Counted from the stretch's first letter, positions 37,044-49,888 are shown. The stretch: 64,000 nt of DNA from Cystobasidium ongulense (GCA_022835595.1 BQUP01000010.1:78236-142235), one strand, 5' to 3'. Numbers and translations are program-made. The notes: generated by a model from the letters alone, not told the origin.

Positions 37044-38479
37044 CTAAACCTCTTGTACAATAGTTTCCTCGTCTAGAACTTCCTCGGCCGCTGCAGACGA
37101 TACTTGAGCTGAAGCTAGGCCTGATGTTACGGGTGTCGAGACAGGTACTTCCTCTATCTTTGTCTCGGCCGACTCGTCTCTCATGAGCAGATTGACTAAT
37201 CGCTCTTCTTCCACTTGTATCTGTTCGTCGTGCTCTGCCAAGTGGGCAGCTTTGACGACTGGATATGCACCCCTGTCCCTTAGCGCGTCTCTGCCTGATC
37301 TCGTCCTGCACAATAGTATCAGAGTCTCAACGAGCATCAGTCGTGTGGATGGATCAGGATCCCGTTTCTTGTCCGGAGGGAGGAATTGAACTTCTTCGGG
37401 TAATTTCTCCATATCGTCTAGATCAAACTCTTCAGGTCCGCAGAGAGGTAGGAGGATATAAGGTAGGAAATTGACTCGCTTTCCCGAGGTGAGAAGCAAT
37501 TGATGCGCTTCATGCACAAAGGCACAGTTTTTCAATGTGCTGCTGACACCAGAGCGTCGGACTGCACTCGCATGCTCGGTGAACATGACGAGGTCGGAGA
37601 GGGGAACTGGAGATAGGCTACCTTCTTCTAGAGATTCGGGCATGCCAAGGAGAGCCTCCCTGCCTCCAGTGTTCTGTTTGATTGCGCACAATGTCAGCTA
37701 TGCTTCTTGCAAGACTAGACTGCGAACTGGCGGGCAAAAGCACTCGCATTTGAAGCTGATATGTTTGCAAAGACATGTGCCAGATAGTCGTAATTTGCGT
37801 TCTTATTCACGCCCTCTTTCGCGAAAAGGTCTACAAGAGTCTGTAAGGACCGGACAGCTTGCTTTGCCTTTCCATTGGGCGAGTCCGTTGAGGTCGTCTG
37901 GTCTATCCGGAGACATGCAGCACAAACTTCATCCAATTGAGAGAGGTTGGACAGCAGCATGCATATCTCGTCTGCTAGAGGTGAGGTAGTGTCCTGTGTG
38001 ATTGCATAGCGGTGGCGACACATTTTAGAATGGCGTCAATTCAAGCATCACGAGCGTTACCAAGTACAAGACAGCTTGCCGTGACGGTGCTGAACAGCCA
38101 TTGTACGAAGCCTGGCAGGGATGCCACTCTGGTAGCTACTGCGACCGAGTCTGTGAGATTGACGAGCGCATTGAGTGCAGCTTTTCCGATTGACTTTTGC
38201 AGAAAAGGCCAATTCAAAGCACGTCAGCTCCCACACTCAAGCCCATCCATCAAGGTGAATATGGGGCCTTACCGGCTCGTGGGACGACCGTGCAGCTGCC
38301 GCAAACACCCTCAACCAGCCTTTATTGTCCGGTCCAGCTTTCTCGTCCAGAAAGAGACGTCTCTGAGGCGACGACGATACCGTGAATGGCAGCAAGTTGA
38401 CCACGGCCAAGCTGACCACCTGCGGCGATGGGTGCAGCAGGAATGGCAGAAGCTCCTTGACTTGGGTATCAGTGCTCAT
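37044..38479 (-). CDS. HGH1: HGH1, eEF2-folding co-chaperone with armadillo-like repeats
   Basis: HGH1 links eEF2 folding to TRiC/CCT, and CCT4 lies in the same window. Start ATG 38477-38479 (MSTDTQVKELLPFLLHPSPQ). Later landmarks are GKAALNALVNLTD, ADEICMLLSNLSQLD, HVFANISAS, GGREALLG, KRVNFLPYILLPLCGPEEF, EKLPEEVQFLPPDKKRDPD and MLVETLILLCRTRSGRDALR, the DUF383/DUF384 pattern. The C-terminus is acidic. Four exons. The second intron is either GC-AG (donor GCAAGC after TTC AGC ACC GTC ACG, giving VTDTTSPLADEICM) or GT-AG (donor GTAACG, giving VTASCLVLADEICM). The first fits the usual PLAD motif better. The third donor (GTCTAG) is also weak. Identity is secure from the C-terminal half. Confidence 0.9.
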
Positions 38480-39190
38480 CGTGTCTGGGAGATGAAAGAA
38501 AGCGTTGGAAAGACAGCAAGCATGGATACATTGCTCGGCCTCTGCACCATCTACCTGGTGGACTGGGCTAGCTGGTACTTTGAGCAGCAGCAGCCGGAAA
38601 AGGCACCACAAACAAAGGAGAACCGTGCAAAAGTTAATTGACACCCACGACTCTCTGTTTTGAGTTTGTCCGGCAGAATTGCTTTCTTCTCTCTGTCATC
38701 GGCTGGAAACCTAGCCGAGGTTTGGTCTCTACAGCAGCAGACGCACTTTAGTCCTACCGTTTGAACATACATAGACCACCATACTGGTAAAGTGGATGTG
38801 CCCTTTGCTGTTAGACCCTGGCAAGTCCACAATGCGTCCTGCAGTCCACCGTAGCTCTTTGCTCGAGCTGCTATGGAGGCTGCTGCTACGGTCATCGCTG
38901 GCTTTATCATTTATCAAAGTCATCTTCCTCTTTTCCCAGATCAGATCCCACCTCCTACAAAACATTGACAAAGTCTCGCTTGTGGTAACATGTCGGTCAG
39001 AATTACAATCGGCTCGGCAAGACTGACGAACATGTAAGATTTAGGTCTCAGATATGTTCGAGCAAAAAAGCAACCGGGAAATGGACCTTTCAGTCTCCAA
39101 TCACGAAGATCTCGTTCAAGATTTCCGCAGGGTTGAAATGATAAATAATGCTACAATGCTTTTGTTGAAGGCCACAACATTGCATTTAGC
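38480..39190. other. Intergenic region upstream of HGH1
   Basis: About 710 bases with the HGH1 promoter. On the minus strand a GTTTTGTAG acceptor at about 38951 is followed by a short acidic reading (SDLGKEEDDFDK, then stop near 38905) that could be the last exon of a very small gene. No convincing upstream exon was found, so no gene is called. Confidence 0.3.
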
Positions 39191-39970
39191 TTAGGCTCTC
39201 CTCTTTTGTGAGTCATAGAGGATCTCCACCCGCTCTGCTCGCCAGTTGCGGCCGTCGTATCGCCGTGTCACGCTCACGGGACAGCTTTCTCTCTCAACCT
39301 TTGCGAGAACCTTGGTGCAAGTGCCTCCTTCGAACGCCACCCATTCCCTCGTATTGGGCATATCAAGAGTCCAGATGTTTGAGGGTTTACGGCGCGGGGG
39401 CGTGCGCTTGTTAAGGCGCTTGGGAATGCCATGAGCATAACCCCATAGGCCTGGTTGTTCTGACCCGGGAGGTCTTGTCGATCCCTACTTGATGCGTCAG
39501 CTACGCCCTTGGCCCGTGTCTCGAGGCGCTGTCTTGATTGGACGTTTCCTTGTCGAGACCGTAATGACGCAGAGCGCCAATGGAGACGACAGGCGGACTC
39601 ACCCTTGTATTAGTATGCGCTCTTCTCCACCTCCGGCCTTGCGGGATGGTATTCAGCATGCTCTACGCTTGCACCTGCGAATTAGCAATAAGACAGCGTG
39701 TAGGCGCAGAGACATGCGAATTACGGACTCACTTCGTTGCTGTAAGGTTCAGTAGCTTTGTAGTCTCCACTAAAGACATTCCGTTGAAGTACTTCTGTCG
39801 TGTGTTAAATAAGGCAAAAGAGGAGGATATGCACGAGGACCTGCTTTGTACCGTACTGGTGCCCGCGCACCAAAGGGGAGGCTGCTTGGGCGATGAATAA
39901 CACATCCTGTTCTGTGGAGTTGAGCCGTCTGTGAAAAGGCCTCTCTGCGACATCTAAATTGATGGGATTC
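39191..39970 (-). CDS. Spliced gene of unknown function, 5' end unresolved
   Basis: Four exons join in one frame though none is a long ORF. The first visible one reads NPINLDVAERPFHRRL and DVLFIAQAASPLVRGHQY. A 58-nt intron with a GTACAA donor leads to EVLQRNVFSGDYKATEPYSNE. A GTGAGT donor leads to SMLNTIPQGRRWRRAHTNTR. A GTGAGT...AAGTAG intron leads to the last exon: GSTRPPGSEQPGLWGYAHG, then NIWTLDMPNTREWVAFEGG, CTKVLAKVERESCPVSV and RYDGRNWRAERVEILYD, with the stop at 39191-39193. All junctions keep the frame and the last exon looks folded, so a real gene is likely. The exon carrying the start codon was not found; the frame upstream of about 39960 is closed. I recognise no family. Two Cys in the last exon might form a disulfide, but no signal peptide can be shown. 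Confidence 0.5.
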
Positions 39971-40468
39971 TGAGCACATCAGTCGAGGAACATGTACCGC
40001 GTAGTCTGTCCTGACCCGAGAAAGGCAGCAATCTCATACTATGCAGCTCCGTCTTTCGAGTACTAGCTATACTTTAAGCGAGAATGTGACACTTCCGAGG
40101 AGGAGTAAGGTCGGAGCAGGCAGACGTCTTGTCCTTCTAGGCGATATATGTGCTTCTAATCAGAGAACTCAGTCGCAGCAGCTACCGACCAGTATGCCGC
40201 GGGTTGCAGGATCTGTTGTATGGCTTGAATCGAGCCCTGCTACTATCTAGTCAACAGGGAAAAGTGAGAGCGAGTGTCACTGCAGCGTCCCGGAAAGCCC
40301 GACGGCCGTGTTTCAAGCCATGTAAATATGAGATCGTCAGTCCTGGCTGTGTATCAATGCTTGCAGAATATACGTATGCAGTTTTGGGCTATTGGTGCGG
40401 GAGGAAGACGGTTTGCACTCTTCGCACTTTGCTTTTGACCAGATCTATATATTTCAACCACTGCAGAT
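39971..40468. other. Region upstream of ADE16 and of the unknown gene
   Basis: About 500 bases between two divergent genes. It should contain the missing 5' exon or exons of the minus-strand gene and the ADE16 promoter. Short plus-strand frames here are not convincing. Confidence 0.35.
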
Positions 40469-42766
40469 ATGGCCACCAACGGAAGAGAGCAGCAGCCCAT
40501 TGGTATGCAATAGCAACTTGTACTCACTCACTCACGCTGACTGTCTTCTCCCTTGCTATCATGCCTTGATGCTCCTCCGCTTTCTCGCCCGCCAACACCT
40601 CCAAATTCTCGTGACTTTGTCGGCCAACCTGCAAATACTCATAACGCAACAGCTTTGCTATCAGTCTCAGACAAGAATGGCCTCATTGACCTTGCGAAAG
40701 GCCTTACAGAGGCTGGTGTGCGCCTCGTCGGGTCTGGAGGCACCGCTAAAGCTGTCCGTGAAGCTGGCATGGTGATCGAGTAGGCTGCTCTGCACTTTTG
40801 TGTCTGCAAGCAAGGCTCGTCACTGACACTGCTTGTCCACTCTCTTTATAACTATCATTTGAACACCATGCAGCGACGTCTCGTCCGTCACTGGAGCTCC
40901 GGAAATGCTCGGTGGCAGAGTCAAAACCCTCCATCCTGCTGTCCACGGCGGTATTCTCGCTAGAATGACAGACTCCGACCTTGCAGATCTTGCAGCTCAG
41001 CAGATTGCTCCAATCTCGATTGTCGTCTGCAATTTATACCCCTTCGAGAAATGCGTTGCGAAAGAGCCAGCACCAACTATCGCTGAAGCAGTCGAAGAAG
41101 TTGACATTGGTGGTGTCACGCTATTGCGAGCTGCAGCCAAGAACCATGAGCGGTGAGTAGGAGCCTCTGTAGTCTACTTGTGTGAACGTTCGCTAAAGTA
41201 CCACTTCAGCGTCTCAATTCTATGCGACCCCACGGACTACTCTGCCTTCCTCGAGAGCTACAAGGCCAACAAGACCGTACCTCAGCCACTGCGTGAAAGT
41301 CTTGCACTCAAGGCTTTCACAATGACTGCAGCCTACGATACTGCCATTTCCAACTACTTCCGCAAGCAATACGCTTCAGCAGACGGTGTCGAAGCCGCCG
41401 CTCCAGAAGACAAAGCTGCTGTCCGAGACAACGCCAAGCATCTCACCCTTCGTTACGGTCTCAACCCACACCAAAAGCCAGCTCAGGCATACATCCAGAC
41501 CGGCAGACTCCCATTCACCGTCTTGTCCGGTTCGCCCGGGTACATCAACTTGCTAGATGCCTTGAACTCTTGGGCTCTCGTTAAAGAGCTATCGCAAGCT
41601 TTCACACCAGCTCTGCCCGCTGCCGCTTCCTTCAAACACGTTTCGCCCGCCGGTGTTGCTGTCGGAACAAGCGAGCCCTTGACAGCTGAAGAAGTGCAAG
41701 TTTTCGGCGTCGACGGACTCGGGATCGAGCTCTCTGGTCTAGCTAAGGCCTACGCCCGAGCAAGAGGTGCCGACCGTATGTCTTCTTTCGGCGACTTCCT
41801 TGCCCTCTCGCACACTTGCGATGTAGCTACAGCCAAGATCATTGGACGTGAAGTGTCAGATGGTGTCATTGCACCAGGCTACGAGCCTGAAGCTCTCGAA
41901 ATCCTGCGCAAGAAGAAGGCTGGCAAATACTGCGTTCTACAGATTGACCCTACATACGAGCCCACACCACAGGAGCTACGTACCGTGTATGGTATCACAC
42001 TAGAGCAGCGCAGAAACGATGTCAAAATCACTCCTGAGCTCTTCAGCAACATTGTCTCGCAAAACAAGACTCTACCTCAGGAAGCCATCTCCGACCTCTT
42101 GATCGCCACTATCTCGCTCAAGTATACGCAATCAAACTCTGTCTGCTACGCATATAGAGGAGGTGTCATTGGTCTCGGCGCAGGCCAGCAGTCTCGCATT
42201 CACTGCACACGCCTAGCAGGTGATAAAGCCGATGCATGGCGGCTTAGACACCACCCAAAGGTTTTGGCTTTCAAGTTCAAGAAGGGAACAAAGAGAGCGG
42301 ACAAAGCAAATGCTATTGATGTCTTTGTCACTGGACAAATCTGGGAAACTGAACCTGAAGACACCGAGCGAAAGGAATGGGAAGCTAATTTCGAAGATGG
42401 TGCCGTACCGGAGCCATTATCGCCAGAAGAGCGCAGGCACTGGTTAAGATCTGCCAAGGGTGTCGTCATTGCTAGTGATGCTTTCTTCCCCGTAGGTTCT
42501 TTCTCTCTGCCTGCTTGATACTCCAAATGCTAAGTACATCTCCCTCGTCACAGTTCACTGACAATGTCAGAAGGGCCGCGAGATCTGGTGTTACCTATGT
42601 CGCAGGTAAGATACTGGATTGTTCAGTGCAAAATTACAACTGAGACTGATGTTTCTCGACGTATACAGCTCCAGGAGGAAGTGTTGCAGACAAGGCTGTC
42701 TTCGACACGGCAGACGAAGCTGGGATGGTGTATTGCAAGACCGATCTCCGCCTATTCACGCATTAA
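40469..42766 (+). CDS. ADE16: Bifunctional AICAR transformylase / IMP cyclohydrolase
   Basis: Catalyses the last two steps of de novo purine synthesis, AICAR to FAICAR to IMP, in the cytosol as a dimer. Start ATG 40469 gives [11 protein letters not shown]; a long first intron then joins I to [15 protein letters not shown], the canonical head. Cyclohydrolase part: [60 protein letters not shown]. Transformylase part: [43 protein letters not shown] (catalytic Lys-His), [32 protein letters not shown], then [18 protein letters not shown] and [11 protein letters not shown] at the end. Six exons, and the last two restore the C-terminus that a straight read misses. The stop is TAA 42764-42766. All family motifs are present. 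Confidence 0.96.
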
Positions 42767-43567
42767 AATCGAGTCGCCGTAGTAATGTCAAGCTCTTAGT
42801 CATTGTTCAATTCTCTCATGCCTTAAAAGCGGAATACAGCAATGTGAATAAGTATAGTACAGGGCAAAGCGGATTCCTGCTTCTCTCTGCTTTCCTAAGG
42901 GAACATGATAGGCTGATGTGACTTTGCAGCTAAGACTCACCTGCCCGTGTCGATGCAGCCGATAAAACTGGAGCACCCTGACACACAACACACACACATC
43001 CGCGGACCCGAGAACAAGGTTTTCCACCTAGCTTACTGTATAGTGTTCCGTTTCTCAGTGTTATAGGGCCAGGCCGTGACCTCCATCTATCTCTCTTCAC
43101 TCTTACATCCTATCCGCGTCTCTCGAATCTCTATATGCCAAAACCGCTTTCCTGCGCTAAGCAGAGGCTAGACGACTGTGATGCTCAACCTGTCTCTGAC
43201 ACACTAGGGCGAGAAGTAATTCGACACCGCACCCGTGCATAAGCGGGGGCAATCTGCATACAGCTTCAGCAAAATCCGACGTGCATGACGGTTGCAACGC
43301 AGTCTGAAATGCAACAGGTTCAGCAAATCATGTAGCATTTTTCTAGCAATGGAGCACTATTGTGAATTTATAATACACTGTTTCATTCTGTGCGACTTGA
43401 AGGTGTTTGAAAGGCAAAGGGAGTATCAACACAATAGAATCTAAATAGATCTTTTCGTTTTCTTGCTGAGCTGTGTCAAGCAACCTTCTCAGGCGGTGCA
43501 CGCATTGCGTTCCTTGTTATTGTTGGTCATCAAGGCGGCACTGAAGCCTTCTCCTCCATCTTCTGTC
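42767..43567. other. Convergent intergenic region ADE16/F-box gene A
   Basis: About 800 bases between stop codons of converging genes. It includes a short CA-repeat near 42980-43000. No frame longer than about 100 codons and no RNA gene was recognised. Confidence 0.4.
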
Positions 43568-46490
43568 TCATTTTTCAGCCGGGCCTGCATAAACTCGGAT
43601 CTTGGATGCATCCAAATCTTTTAATTTCAACGATTTCTTCTCTATCTTCTCAAAGAGGTGTAACATCTGGTTGAAGCAAAACAGAACGCTCGTCAGTATC
43701 GGGATACAATTTTCGTGATGGATTCCGTGCAGACAGCAAGCGCCACCTACCATTTCATGAAAGCTCAGTCTGTAAGCCTGATTTCGTGGGTCACCCGGTG
43801 TACTCGAAGGACAACTGGCATACTCACATACTCCGGGTATGCAGGAAAAGTGCCATGCCTTCCAGTGCTTTTGCATGGCCTCGGATCGCGTCTTCGGAAT
43901 GGTAAAATCTTTGAATCGCCAATCACTACTTGCGCCAACAGCTCGCGCTGCCTCAGCGAGGATTTCAAACAAGGGAGGAAACGGATCTGGAGCGCTGACT
44001 CGAGCGATTTGGAAGCCTACTGGTTTGCACAAAGTTTTGGCTCGATTATTGAGGAATGAGGTATGTGAATCGTATTCCATGTCCAGGGTGACACATCCAT
44101 GCTGGACAATGACTTCCCAAGTGTAGAAATTTTTGCATTTCTCGCATCGAAAGTATGAAGCTGGGTGCTTGAACTTCTCAAGTACCCATTTGTCTTCGTT
44201 TGATTCGTTTTCATCTTCATGGTCTGGATCCGTTTTCCTATCCAGGAGTAGGTCGAGCAGCTGATCTCGAATGAGACTAGTCCGCATTCTGGCTGCTTTC
44301 AATATTTTGTGAAAGTTGAGACTAAACAGCTCCTCTATTGCATCCATCTGATCGCCTCTGTCGCAGCATAATGCTAAGGACTGGGCAAGAGTACGGCACG
44401 GACCGAGCGTCCACAGATCGGGTTCAGACAACTCTAGTACTGGTGTGGCGAACGACCCGTAAGCATTTTTATAGCGGCTGTACGTTCCTGACATGCAAGT
44501 TTGTTGTCAATACCCGCTATGAGGTATGAAGTCGGAACCGGCGGCATGCACTTACTTGCCAGCAGATAACCAGTCTCTTCTTGTGTCCAGTGAGGATTGT
44601 CCTGAAACCGGCTTTTCGTCTCCGCTACGTACTTCAACAACTGATCCTGAATTGCTGGCCCAGACTCCTCTGACAGTACCTGCTTGTTTCGAAGCTGACA
44701 TGCGTTGGTGTCAGCAGTAGACCATTTGACTGTAGGGGAGATGGTACGAGCTAACAAGATTTCGGAATGATATACTCCATCGATTGGCTAACTCTAGCTC
44801 AGAGTATCTTCCACCTCCTCTCGCGATCAGGGTTTCGAATATTCTGTTTGTTCATCTCAGTAAGTGATCAGGTAGCGGTTCCAGAGTGGCACACACCGAT
44901 TCCGTTGCTCAGATTTATCTCGCGCCGCAGTTTCTCTTTCTTGCTTGGAAACGTATTTATCGTCTAGCATTCGCATATCGTTTAGAATGTTTCATAGCTG
45001 AGGCTAGCACTGGAAAGACTCACACATTCCTCGAATGTAAGCAAACTCCAGGAGATGTCGGGCCCTTTGGCGGCGTTGTTCATTCTCGATCTCCCTGCTT
45101 TCGCACCATGTCTGATACTCAGGGCCTGCTAGTTCCGCCTTCTTTGAACGGAAGAGTTGGAGCCTTTGCTCCAATTCTTCTCGACCCCCTTCTTTATCGA
45201 AAACGAGGACTCGTTCCATAAGTGTCGGAGTGTCTCCATTATGGTGGACTTACAAGGCATGGTCAGAAACGCTCACTTCACAGCTTGGCAGCACGACATA
45301 CGTAAGGCATACGGCTCATAGCAAAGGAATTCTGTGAACTCTACCAGAACCCTGGCTTTATCAACCGTCGACGACTGCTGCTTCTCTGTCAGAAATTCTT
45401 CGAGCTGCTGGAAGCTGAAAGGACCGTATGCTCTTCTCAGCCAGAGACAGCTAGCCGCATGTTCTCTCGCTTACCGAAGCTTTCCACATTCAATGCAGCG
45501 CCTTTTACAGTACTCCGCAATAGAGTATTGGCGGTCTTTGAGAGAACGTTGACATATCTATGCATGGACTCAGACAAGAGCTGTTGACGCGAGAGGCTTC
45601 CACATAACTGGACTTACATCGCACTTTGCCGAGAAGAGAAATCTACAGTATAAATGTCAGCGTTGCTAGCTACTGCAACGGGACAGAGATCCCAAGACAG
45701 GCTTACTTGGCGTACTGAAACTCCAACACTTCCGGAGGACAAGGTGGTGGACGAAGAGGGAGTTGTAAAGTCACTCGGTAATTCACTCTGTCAGCTTCCG
45801 ACATGTTCTCTAATAATTCATTGATGTTCGGATTCTGGCGCCAGGTCTCCGTGAAACCATAGTACCGAAAAGGCCCGCAAAATTGGAAGTGGCTCTGGCG
45901 ATGCGGCAACTCATAAATGAAATCGCTTGGTGCTATGTAATTGTGTCAGAAAAGGCATCCAGTCGCAGGATTAGGCTGCTTACCGTAAGTTTTCCAGTTG
46001 GAGAAAGATTTTGTCCATACACCTTTACATTCATTTGATGCCAGAAGCGTCTGCAATGGCTTGGAAGCGGTTGAAATAGCCCATACTTGTTTTGCGAAGG
46101 CAGTCAGAGCTTTGATGGAAGCCAGACTTTAATGAAAACGAGCTACTTACGCGTGGGAGGCTCCAGTTGTGCTAGAATCATAAGCAGAACGTCGGCGGGA
46201 AGGTCGAAGATTTTCGCGTAGTCGAACAGAGGGCGCTTGGACCGCTTCGCTCTCTTGGGGCGGGGGTAAACAGACCTGGCCCTGAAGACGGGATCGTCTT
46301 TGGAGTTGTCTTGCGTAGATGATCTGTTGCGGAGAGTGACTATACACACATATTCATTTGCAATGAGTTGTATTCCAAGTCAGATCAGCGCGTAGTGGGA
46401 TAGGGTTTGGAAGACCAGCTCACCTGGGCCCTCCTCGTCGTCCGAGGACTCTTCAGCATAGCTGATACGCTGCCTCTTGCGCGTGTTCAT
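43568..46490 (-). CDS. F-box protein with zinc-finger-like Cys cluster (tandem copy A)
   Basis: Multi-exon gene; start ATG 46488-46490 (MNTRKRQRISYAEESSDDEE). An acidic or basic head is followed by an F-box, FDLPADVLLMILAQLEPPT near 46160, then the second F-box helix AFAKQVWAISTASKPLQTLL, ECKGVWTKSFSNWKTY, and PPPCPPEVLEFQYAKFLF with a Cys soon after. This order, F-box then a VW segment then CPP and a Cys motif, is common in expanded basidiomycete F-box families, where such proteins recruit targets to SCF ubiquitin ligases. The last long exon (43568-44494) carries CEKCKNF...HGC, a possible zinc site, and ends VYAGPAEK. About ten introns make the middle uncertain. Paralogue of the next gene. 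Confidence 0.72.
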
Positions 46491-46787
46491 GGTTGCTGTT
46501 AGCTCAGAGCACGCCTTGAGCTGCTCCGCTATGCAGACCTGCTATCGTGGTCTGTTGATGGAAGGAAGAGTGTCGGTCAACAAGGAACGGCTCGAGGACA
46601 AATGATCGGTGGCGTCAATCTCTGCCTGCACGAACAAGTGCTGCAGAATGAAGCATGATTGCATTGTTGCACGCCTAGATAGATCCGTCATGATATACAT
46701 CTCGCATCGCGACTGCATGTCGGCACTGACAGGCTTGGCCGAGCAAAGACTACTCACTGCACTCCCCTAGCACACGCAAGGTACAAC

Positions 46788-49700
46788 TCAATAATCATAT
46801 GCCAAATCCGAATCAAACTCATCCGAATCCATGTCGTATATCCCGGCGTGATTATGATACGAAGGGGAATATGGAACTGTTATCAAGGGCTTGTGTTCCT
46901 CTCCCAGCTGTCTCAGGGTAGTCTTGTCCTCGCCAATGTGCTTTGCGAGGTGAGGCATCTGGCGTAATGTGGTTGTGAACAGGGTGTATACACGCCAAGA
47001 CGAATAACTACTCACAATGTCGGATAAGGCCATGTAACCGGTCCAGCATTCACCCAGGCTGCACTTGAACTTCCAGCGGTGATCAAGTGCAATGGCAGTA
47101 TGCGAGGAAGGGAATCGGAAAGGATGATTTGCCGTCGAAAGGCCACTTTCTTCGTGCTTGGCTCGTGCTGCAGATTCGAGAACAGTATAGAGCCCCTTGA
47201 AGTTACTCGCGAGCTCGACTACGTCCGATTGCCAGCCGACAGGAATACAGGCTGTGTCGGGGAAACCGACTCGACGGTCTCCATACCTGTGTTCGCCTTT
47301 TTCGTTCGCTGAGCAGGGGTGCGTAGCAATATCAAGCCATGAGAATGAAGTTTTGCCTCCTTTGCAACTTGTGCACTCGAACCATACATCAGGCTTGTCG
47401 AGCAGCTCTTGTAATTTTGCATTGGTCCACGAATCCAATTTGGCAACGCTTTTTCCGTCCTTGAGAAGTAGCTTTCTGACCAGATCCTTCTTGATTGTGT
47501 TGCATACAGCAACTAGATCTGATTCGAGCGCATCACCCAGGTCCGATGTTTTATCTCGTGCCCATTGTCTTCTTTCTTGCTGGGTCATTTCAGTAGGTTG
47601 TTCGAGCAGAAAGTCTTTGATCTTGGGCAGCGATAGGAAATGACCGCTCTCCAGCTTCATGTTGTTCGTCAACAATGTAACGCGACGGCTAGCCATTATA
47701 CCCGTGCAGTAGTCTATTGAACGACCGGGGCTCAGAAAATATGCTTGACGATTTAGTTCAAAGCGATCCCAACTCACTTATGACGGCTTGGGCGCTCTCG
47801 GCATAGCGCATTAGTGGATTTCTTGCCACCCAATCCTCATAGGCCTTCATGTACTCTTCTGCTTTTGGCCTCATCTTCTCCCAGGCTTCCTCCTCTAGCA
47901 CTCGAGTTTTAGTAGACAGCTATGTAAGCGAGAGGCAAGGTCAGCACATGCACTCTGCTTGCACAACCACATGGACGACTCGAGTGGGGAAGATATGACT
48001 GTCTCCAAACTCACCCGCACATATAGCTGAGCATGATGCTTTAGCATACTCTCCGCTTCCATCCTGTCGCACTGCAGGTCACCGACCAACCGGTCCAGTA
48101 TTCTGCACATGAAAGGCGCGTCAGATCACAATCGCTGCGGTTTCTAGAGGACCCGATCCTTACGCTTCCCTGATAGCCTTCTCATTACGTTCCCGTACTT
48201 CTTCCTTGACGCGTGGTTGGTATCGATTGACTGTTGCCACAAGTTAAATCACAAAGAGAATGCGGAGGCTTCAGCTAGCTAGTCGAGAAAACACAAAGAT
48301 TGGTGACGCACATGTATTCATCAGCCAAAGATACTCGCTAAGACTACCAACTTGTCGTCGAGCCTCCTCGTGATCTTTTATAGTCTTGACTACCCAGGCA
48401 TTAAAGTCTTCTTTGGGTAGATTTGCCTTCTTTGCCTTGTACTCTTCATAGCGTTGTTCAACGTCTCCAATGTATATTCTACGATCCTTCGGTCGCAAAG
48501 GTTGGTCTCTGTCATCATTCATTTCATCTGTAAAGAGACGTAAAGTGATTCAGTCTTCTGCTGTCGGCAATCCGCCATCTAATAGATGATCTCAAGGGTA
48601 CAAAGGACATTGCCGGGCCGAGGATCTCTAGAATGGGAGAGACGGCTTACGAGGTGTGTGCTTCCATGCAGGGAGGGTGAGCAAAAACTGTGTGTAATCC
48701 GGAATCTCAATGAACTGCTCCGGCGTGAGGTCGCCTTCGTGGTTACTCAGGACAGTCTTGAAGAGACTCGTGCTGAAATCGGGTGAGGAGGAGATTATAG
48801 CAATGTCTAGTCAGTATAGCATACATACTAAACAACCAGTTTTCAGGCAGCTCACTGATTGCTCCAACAGGGTTTGCAAAAGTGTGCTAGCAGCTCTGGT
48901 ACTTTGATCATCGAGCCTCTCCCCTCCTTGCCGCAATGCTGTAACAATCTGCGATGTCAGACCAATGTAACATGACGTCCTTTGGAGCTTGCTTACGTAG
49001 CAAATGTTGCAGAACAGATATCGCACGACAGCAAACTCAGATACTCCGGCGGGAGGGACGGGTACAGCCAGTGGCAATTTGGCCTCTTCATCTTCGAAAG
49101 CGTCCATCTCCACCTGTCGTTGCACTTGAAGGGAGTCAGTGTCTCGAAGCGACAATCTGCGGAATTCATAGTGTTGAAATGGTTCTCGAGGTGGAGGTGT
49201 CGTATAGTCTCTCGTGTTGCCATTGATGAAGTGTTTGGGCGCTGGTGCAAGCTCGGTATCAGCCGAATCCTACCGTGTCAAACACTGACAATGGTAGAGT
49301 CTCACCATAGACGGTCAGACGCTTTCTCGCCTCTATCCAAATACTTGCAGAGGTCTTCGATTGGAGGAAATGTGCTAGTTTCTTGGATGATATAGAGAGG
49401 TAGAATACTGCGGGGTTTAGCTACAAGTTAGCAGATACCCCTAAACACAGCATCGCCGCCCTCTACGTGAGTAAACCCACAATTCTCGAGTGGGACGTGA
49501 GAGAGGATGGTACAGAGAACATCTGCTGGTAGCTCTAGAATGCGAGAATGGTCAAAGACCGGCTTTCTTGGGCCCCCGCGGACGACCTTTTTCTTCTTGC
49601 CCTTCTTGGTGTAGTTGCGACCGGTAAGCATAAACTCGTCGTCATCTGGCTTGGCTTCTTCTGGTTTTTGTTCTGAGTCTGCGGCCTTCTTCTTGACGGT

Positions 49701-49888
49701 GCTAGTGAAAGCGGGTGGGGGTCCGGAATTGGCGGAAGCTGTGTAGATGGACAAGGTCAGGTCAGCAAGGGAGCACTGACAGCAGGCCAGAACAGAGAGG
49801 GCGCACTGCTGGCCACTGGCGCAACATCCTCGTCGGACTTGTACTCCTCCTGGTACGATATGCGCGCCTTCTTGCGTGTCGTGACCAT
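46788..49888 (-). CDS. F-box protein with zinc-finger-like Cys cluster (tandem copy B)
   Basis: Paralogue of copy A, lying just upstream on the same strand. Start ATG 49886-49888 (MVTTRKKARISYQEEYKSDE) resembles the head of A. A 69-nt intron (GTGCGC donor) leads to a Lys/Glu-rich segment. The F-box follows, ILELPADVLCTILSHVPLEN near 49500, then AVFYLSISSKKLAHFLQSK, ASIWIEARKRL, and LPLAVPVPPAGVSEFAVVRY with a Cys motif (LFCNICYVSK). The last long exon (46788-47777) holds CTSCKGG...HPCS, TACIPVGWQSDVVELA and WKFKCSLGECWTGYMALSDI, and ends acidic, DEFDSDLAYDY. About ten introns; the middle is only partly resolved. The likely role is substrate recognition in an SCF ligase; the target is unknown. 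Confidence 0.72.

Noticed and set aside
38012-38641. 209-codon plus-strand frame opposite HGH1
   Set aside because: Antisense to the HGH1 5' exons, which carry clear family sequence on the other strand.
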